Origin: Rusavskia elegans
Taxonomy: Eukaryota > Ascomycota > Lecanoromycetes > Teloschistales > Teloschistaceae
DNA: 64,000 nucleotides
Assembly: GCA_011316305.1 (NCBI GenBank)
Contig: SAUG01000024.1
Span: forward strand, 248,001-312,000
Direction of reading: 5' to 3'
Numbering within the stretch: the stretch's first letter is position 1; every line of letters begins with the position of its first letter. The position numbers were made by a program, and so were the translations under genes. Positions 57,972 to 64,000 of the stretch are shown here, piece by piece. The notes under the pieces were generated by a model that was not told the origin of the DNA, made no database searches, and was given only the letters and a program-made list of their open reading frames with translations.

Positions 57972-60900
57972 TCATAACTCATCATCTTGATCGATGTCTG
58001 CTGGTTTCAACAAACCCCCAACCTTTGCGGCACGTTCACGTTCGGCCGCATTGGCGGCCTTTTGAGCCTCTTCTCGATCTTCCGCGTATAAATCAGCGTT
58101 ATCGCCAGAGAACTCTTTGAGTTGGATCAGAAAGTCTCGAAGATTGACTTTGAATCTGGGCAAGTCTTGGTTCAGTGTGAAGAGACCATCCACAAATTGC
58201 TGAATTTGCGCCCTACTATGATTAGTACACAGAGCAAAAATTAGAAGACCCGGACAACATACGGTTGAAGATTGGCGAAGGCTCTTTGTAATAGGTCGCC
58301 GACGAAGCTACGCAGGAAATCCTTGTTGCTCGTACCAGCCGGTGCCTGCTCAGGTGTGTACACGGGATCCGATATCCGCCCTGACTCGACCAGAAAGAAC
58401 ATTCGCGCTAGGAGCATAGACTGCGATTTAAAACCTAGGAGCAACGTCAATGTGATGGCCAGACCAGGGCAGACCAAAAGCTTACCTGATTTGTGGTCCG
58501 GGTCTGTAAGAACAAAGAACACATCTTGTAGGATTGGAACGAAAAACTGCTGGAAGAACAAGCTAGACGTTCCTCGATCGGACACTTCAGCCATGTTGTC
58601 CATAAGCTCGTTGCACATGCTCAATCCAGTATTTTCAACTTCACGGTTGTCGTGTTTGCTTGCCCACATGCAAGAGTCGATGACGAACTTGAACTGACGC
58701 CCATCGAGCTTGAGTAATGCTGGGAAACAGTACAGGTTGATAGCTTTCAGTAATTTGAAAAATTCGACCCGGTGTTCGGGATACTCAGAGAAGTCTTTGT
58801 TGATCATTTCGAGTGTACATTCAAAGACGTTCTCCATGATTGTAGGCACTTTGTCCTCCATTAGACCCTAGTGATGTTCAGCAAACGACTATAAAATCCT
58901 CGTAGAACCGCCTGACCGAGAATCTCGAGGTGTGAATGGTCCAACGTACATGAAGTTTGGTTATGATAGTCGTCATTACGTTCAGGACCTCCGCATCACG
59001 GGCATCCGGCACGTTGCGGTTGTAATCACTCAGTACGGCCTCCAACAAGGGTGGAACGACATTCGCATTGACCGCCTCTAGATCATCCGCCTTCAGGACG
59101 TATATGTCGATGAGCTTCAGTATTTCTTTCTTGATGGTCCGCATTCCTCTAACTTTGGGCATTTTGGTGGCAACCAGTCCTGAAAGAAATCAGTGCCAAG
59201 TGAAGGTAAGCTCCGGGCTGAAGAGGATCTTACCATCTCGGGCGACACTCTCAGAGATCATTTGACTGCAGGCCTTATACATACTCAGCATGTCATGATA
59301 GATTCTGCCGATTTGAGGGTAGAAGTAGCTCCCAATCGAAGAGCAAGCAGCCACATTTGTCTTCATGATGTTCCCGATGACTTTAATGGGCTCGCCCTCC
59401 TGGAGAATAGAAGAGTCGTGATTTGCCTGCTCGATAATTTTGTCCCACTGTATGTTCTATGAGTATCGCATGAAATTGATTCAGGATCGGCAAACTGACC
59501 GCTTGGTTGGGGTAGTCCATCAGCTCCTGGATAAGGCGCTCCTGTACACTTTTCTGACCCTGGGCGCTGATCATGTAGCCGCAAGCTTCGTAGAACGTGT
59601 GAACCTGCTGTGGAGTCAAATCGCAGGTGATCTTGCGCATCGTCCGAACAATTTCATCAATGAATGGCTCAGCTTCACTTGGTTGTAAAGCTACAAAGTG
59701 GCGCCGGCACTTGTTGGCAATCTTGATAAATGTATCGCATGCCATGTCCTGGACACCTTTCGAGACATCAGCCGCACGTACAGTCCATATCGAAAGAATC
59801 TACGTACCTTCGTGGGTCTCGTGCATAAACTCGAACAGTTTGTTGACGACCGTCTTCAGGAACTTCCAATGCGCCTTGAGGAAGCGTGGGTACTGGCCAA
59901 CAATGTACATTATGTTGCTTGCAACGACTGCTTTATTGTCCTTTCCTCGCTTCATCTCCGTCAGTCCTAGTAGATCTTTGATGACGGTCACCAAGAAGCG
60001 CTTCTCCGTCTCCTCGTTCATGGCGCCGGATATCGACCCGATTGCCCAGCAGAGGGTGTTGCAATTGGCCCAAGACCATTCGCTACCGTCAACTTGGCGG
60101 GCCAGCTTGTCGGACATGATTTGCTCAGTATCAACGACATCCAAATGAGTCAGATAAACAAGGCACTCCCGGGTGGTCTTATATAACTGAATGGTGTCAC
60201 TTTCTTTGACGAATTCTCGTACGATTTCCCCTTCGTCATTCTCCACGATCAAGACCTCTTCCGGGCGAACCATCTTTTCTATCATCACCTGCCGTAAGTT
60301 GGACAAGACTTCCTGGTACTTGTGCTTTCGCAGTGGATAATTTGCAAGCACACCAGGATGTGGAGCGCCACCATTGGACAATCCACCCATTCCCATGTTT
60401 ACCAACGGATTGATATCTGTTATGGGCAGTTGTTGCATCTCCTCGTAGAGTTCTTGAACAAGTTTGGTCCAGTACTCCAAGCAGATCTTGAAAATTTCGC
60501 GGTCGTCAATTTGGGAGATGCGGATGAGGTAGAAATGAGCATGGGTCAGGTAATCTCGATTAGGCAAGTTTTCAATTATCTAGGTAAAATATCAGCTCTT
60601 GAGAGACACATTGTGTCAAGGTTGCATAACCTACGTTGAGATGCATTGAGAAAAAATTGCAGAGGAACAATGCTAGATTCTGTACGAATTCTTGATCTCT
60701 GGAATTACTCTTGGCGTATGTGTCTTTGAGGCTGACAGCCAGTGGGATGGTTTTTGCCACAGTTGTCAAAACCTCGGTGAACAGTTGTATGAGTTTCTCG
60801 TCATAAGAATACTGCTGCCCGATTTGAAGCCCTCCAATCTCGGTCAAACACTTCAAGGATATATTGCGAAACTCAGGTACCTCAAGGAAGCGAGTCCGCA

Positions 60901-61806
60901 GCGTTTCGATGATGGGCGTCTCGAAGATGAAGCCAAGCGGAATCCAGTTCAGGAAACACAACAGGGTCTCCAGCGTAGCCTTGATAAGGCTCGACAGGTT
61001 AGCGGTGTTCAGCACCTCTGAACACAGCTGGAAAATGGAGGAGAATTCCTGGCACATGGTCGATTTCATGTTTTTAGTTTTGACCGAAGTCATTTGATCC
61101 GCTGAATAGTCGAATACTTCTTCGGAGAGCAATCTTAGTATTGCCATGTTGTTTTCGCAGACTGACAGGCTTGTGTGGCAGGATGAGATGATCTCGTTGA
61201 TGAAGGTGGGCCAGTTGTGTGGCCATTCTTGTTTCAGGATTGAGACAAGAACCAGATTGAGCTTGTTCACAAAAGCTCTTTGGCTTTTGAGGCTGTCTTC
61301 CGAACTTGAGCTCTGAATGATGAAGCTCACCACAAAGTTGCGAATCCCTGCATGGGCCAGAATCAGCGCGAGAATCCATATCGAGCTCTGATACTTACCT
61401 TGACACTGCTCTCTGGGTAAGACTTTCCATCTCGTCATGATGACATTATCCAGTACCTGAAGGCCAATATCTGAATCAGGTCAGCGAGACTGGCTCGAAA
61501 ATAGTAGGGTATCGGATGATGCGAACATTTGGTCTGGGGGTATGATGCGTCTTGGAGGATCTTGTCTACGAGAAGCCATGCGTCTGGATTCTCTCGAAAC
61601 TGTTGATATGGAATTTAGACCATGAACTCAAAGGCGGGGTGGTCGGAAATACCTGGTTAAGGGTATTCTGCGCTTGCCTTTGCTGCGCGGGGATTAGTGA
61701 ATGTTCGTACAAAGCCACCACTCTATCTGGACCATACCACTTCACCGCGGCCTTCGTAGAATGTCTGGACTGTCTGATCCAGCTCTGCCACGGACATAGC
61801 CATCAT
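57972..61806 (-). CDS. crm1: Exportin-1 (CRM1)
   Basis: Twelve exons: 61806-61738, 61682-61653, 61599-61527, 61470-61399, 61347-60635, 60579-59808, 59756-59500, 59447-59234, 59179-58950, 58867-58486, 58434-58263, 58212-57972. They give 1074 residues. The N-terminal importin-beta/CRIME region ([27 protein letters not shown]) is followed by HEAT repeats. The cargo groove contains [20 protein letters not shown] and [16 protein letters not shown]. The C-terminal acidic helix ends [14 protein letters not shown]1 with RanGTP exports proteins bearing leucine-rich NES signals, and ribosomal subunits. At about residue 526 it has Thr where human CRM1 has Cys528, the target of leptomycin B. Exon 3 ends at a rare GTTCGC donor; exon 2 has only 30 nt. 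Confidence 0.97.
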
Positions 61807-62460
61807 GGCAAGAAGGACGCTCTCTGAGATTCAATACGATGGATATGGTGCACAGAGTGTTGGCGACAGTTTCTAGGTAGTACCCGTATTCGCTAGTGTC
61901 GCACCCTATTCAAGCAGCCATGAGAGAGCGTGAGGCTTGGGGAGAACCGGTACTGATCGATGTGACGTGGGGTTTGTGCTTTGGTAGACGTCTCAGGGTG
62001 ATAAGAGGGTTCAAAGCGCAATCTGGGAGCGTCGCGTGTGTAGCAAAAGGGTTTAAGGAGACTGATGATATTCAGAACGTTTGAATCAAGTTGGTTTGTT
62101 ATGTTGCAGGTCACATCTGATGGTCCCGCAGGCACAAAAACGGTCGTTGGTGTTTGATGCCCTGCTAAGTACAAGGGTGAGTGTGGGCGAGCCGCGAACA
62201 AGCGCTATATCCGATGATGCCGAAGAGCCTCAATGACGCACAACATAGCTCTAGCCTTGGCGTTGGGTGCACATTATTCACAATTCATAACTGTTTTCCA
62301 CCACCTCATGAGTCCCACCCTCCAGCCAAATCGGCGACACGGCTTGCGGATGGGAAGTCAATGAACCCAGCCAAGGTGAATCACTCAATGCTACTCGAAT
62401 ATGGTCATGGAAGGCTCTATTGCTGGACCTTTGATCAAGTATAAAATAGCAGTAAGGTAC
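61807..62460. promoter_or_regulatory. CRM1 upstream region up to foldback element
   Basis: 654 bp upstream of the CRM1 start. Short frames are not convincing. The last 8 bases (62453-62460) are the left target duplication of the adjacent element. Confidence 0.45.
62453..62460 (+). repeat. Left 8-bp target site duplication
   Basis: TAAGGTAC, repeated exactly at 62949-62956. Confidence 0.75.
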
Positions 62461-62948
62461 TTGCCTCAGTCCTCAGACCTCCTACGGAGGAGTACTGTGG
62501 TGGTGGTGATAAAAAAATACACTAAAAGGCTAGCGTTGCTACTAGTACTCCTCCGTAGGAGGTCTGAGGTCAACTTGATTGGTCCAAGCTAGCTTTATAT
62601 TCGTCGAGATAACGAAAAGTTATTCTTCGTCGTCGCTTTAACGAGGGGTTTATTTCGAGATATCTCCTCCGAAAACTATCGTCGGGGCTAGATTTCTTAA
62701 GGATCTCGCCCCGACGATAGTTTTCGGAGGAGATATCTCGAGATAAACCCCTTATTAAAGCGACGACGAAATACGATTTTCGTAAAATTACGAGTACAAA
62801 GCTAGCTAGTTTTCAGAATATTAAACTCAGACCTGCGACCGCCAGAATTTTACCCCTTAACTATATAGAGCTAGCGGGACCTACTAGCTTTGGTGAAATA
62901 TAGCCCTTCCCCAAATTCTGGCGCGTGCAGGTCTGAGAGCTGAGGCAA
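62461..62948. mobile_element. 488-bp foldback MITE with 8-bp target duplication
   Basis: Perfect 8-bp direct repeats TAAGGTAC lie at 62453-62460 and 62949-62956. The terminal inverted repeats match for about 22 bases: TTGCCTCAG, two variable bases, then CTCAGACCT. Inside are three successive hairpins: 62471-62495 with 62545-62569, 62626-62688 with 62708-62770, and 62826-62860 with 62910-62940. The element has no coding frame. The 8-bp duplication is usual for hAT-type elements and also occurs in MULEs; the TIR does not clearly decide. It may be composite, since the CTCAGACCT core occurs four times in alternating orientation. Confidence 0.72.
62626..62770. repeat. Long near-perfect hairpin
   Basis: Two 63-nt arms (62626-62688 and 62708-62770) are reverse complements with three differences, all transitions, and a 19-nt loop. 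It is the central part of the 488-bp element. Confidence 0.9.
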
Positions 62949-62956
62949 TAAGGTAC
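62949..62956 (+). repeat. Right 8-bp target site duplication
   Basis: TAAGGTAC, exact copy of 62453-62460. Confidence 0.75.
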
Positions 62957-63472
62957 AGTATCTGCGTTGGCCCAAACCTCAATTTCCCTTGCCCATTTGT
63001 GATCGAATTTATCTCAACACCAGATCTCTTCTATTATGGCGACTCGTCTTAGCGACATGTCGAAGGAACGACTGGTCAGTCAAATGCCCGACAGGCCGTA
63101 AGAGTGTTCCTGTCATTTCCTATTTTCGTGGGACTTCCATAAATGGCGTCCACTACTGTCGCCGCTAGCATTTGCATGCACCACCGTTCCCGATATATTT
63201 TCCATTCTTGTACTCTTTCGCCAAAAGATACTTTCTGGCGTTCAAGATGGAGATGTTCATGTTAATACTGCACGTTATTGGCATGCCAGAATCGTCCTTC
63301 CTGCCCGGACTGCCCAGCGCCACAGACCATTCAGAAGTATTGGCAAGCCTTGGCTTACTCAGTGAACGTGCCTATAAGGCAATGTCTCCGGACTTTGTCC
63401 TGTTGATCAGAGGCAAAACAGTCCGTCCTTCTTGCCGTCTATCTCACTGAGCTTTATCAGCTACTCCCCAAA
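62957..63472. other. Intergenic, promoter of the right-edge gene
   Basis: 516 bp between the element and the secreted-protein gene. Short plus-strand frames (63038 onward, 63172-63450) have no family resemblance. Confidence 0.4.
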
Positions 63473-64000
63473 ATGCGTGTAACTTCACTTGTTGTCCTTT
63501 CGGGGTTTCTGCACCAGACTCTAGCAGCACCAAACCCGCCTGAGGTAGACAAACGAGGTACTATTCCACCACAAATAGTTGCTTATGTCGACACATAGAC
63601 TGACGGTGGTGCAGCCTTGCAAACCAAGTGCAACGGCGATAATCTATACAACTCATTCATCGATCGCCGATATAGCTCCTCAGCAAGTGCCTTCTGTAGC
63701 AGCTACATAAGACCAACCATAACAGCCACCACAACCGTCACGTAGGTACCCATACAGGTGTCTTGAATAATTGGGTCTCTGCTGACAGCGGTACAGAACC
63801 ACAGTCCCAGCCGCGAAAGCAAAGCGCGATTTCGCTGTAACGACCTATGCACCAGCGAGGCTCAGTAGCGCTTGCTCCTGTATTCTCACAGCAACGCCGC
63901 CTGCCACAACTGTCCAGACTACCGTCATCGCAACGGTGAAACCATCCGGGTCCTGTTCAGCTCCAACACCGGTAGTCAAGAACGGCGACTTCGAATCCGG
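63473..64000 (+). CDS. Secreted protein, partial at right edge (Thr-rich, possible CBM)
   Basis: Runs off the window. Exons are 63473-63544, 63599-63741 and 63797 onward. A signal peptide (MRVTSLVVLSGFLHQTLAAP) is followed by ALQTKCNGDNLYNSFIDRRY and SASAFCSSYI, a Cys motif common at the start of fungal secreted glycoproteins. Thr-rich linkers (TITATTTVT) and a second Cys pair (SSACSCI) come next. The last visible residues, VVKNGDFESG, resemble the opening of a CBM-cenC-like or jelly-roll carbohydrate-binding domain. Introns are 54 and 55 nt. If intron 1 is not removed, a short product with a Lys-Arg site ends at a TAG, so splicing matters. The protein is likely extracellular or cell-wall linked. 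Confidence 0.65.

Overview
The window is nuclear DNA of a filamentous ascomycete (Pezizomycotina). Genes carry several introns of about 45-60 nt with GT..AG ends. The products include classic fungal families: a Zn(II)2Cys6 regulator, a rhodopsin-domain membrane protein, the fungal CHY/RING ligase and an Rrn6-type Pol I factor. One AT-rich block looks like a transposon degraded by RIP (repeat-induced point mutation). A class such as Dothideomycetes is possible, but the sequence alone does not settle it. I rebuilt exon structures by hand from splice sites, reading frame and protein-family knowledge, and checked that summed exon lengths divide by three.

Layout. 0-8 kb: a short SR-rich membrane protein, a C6 transcription factor and an MFS transporter, all on the minus strand. 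8-11 kb: a gene-poor stretch. 11-17.1 kb: CHY/RING E3 ligase, MZT1, a CUE-domain protein and a class II ketose-bisphosphate aldolase. 17.36-18.13 kb: a 779-bp nonautonomous element with a 9-bp target duplication. 18.4-24.7 kb: DHX35-type helicase, PITH-domain protein, Vps20 and a rhodopsin-domain protein. 26.2-34.0 kb: cytochrome b561 protein, complex I PSST subunit, casein kinase I and choline-phosphate cytidylyltransferase. 34.26-37.83 kb: an AT-rich TIR transposon with a second 923-bp element nested in it. 38.6-45.1 kb: PP2C phosphatase, mitochondrial methionyl-tRNA formyltransferase, a nine-exon SDR and a secreted protein. 45.5-57.5 kb: Obg GTPase, E2-like protein, VWA-like protein, Pex7, Rrn6 and Spc25. 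58.0-61.8 kb: exportin CRM1. 62.46-62.95 kb: a 488-bp foldback element with an 8-bp target duplication. The right edge cuts through a secreted-protein gene.

The genes are mostly independent housekeeping functions: spindle and kinetochore, nuclear export, ESCRT, Pol I, mitochondria, peroxisome, lipid synthesis. They form no recognisable biosynthetic cluster, and I saw no novel multi-gene system. The most unusual content is the four nonautonomous or decayed transposable elements, a probable one-base frame disruption in the MFS gene that a tandem splice acceptor could bypass, and the Thr at the leptomycin-target position of CRM1.
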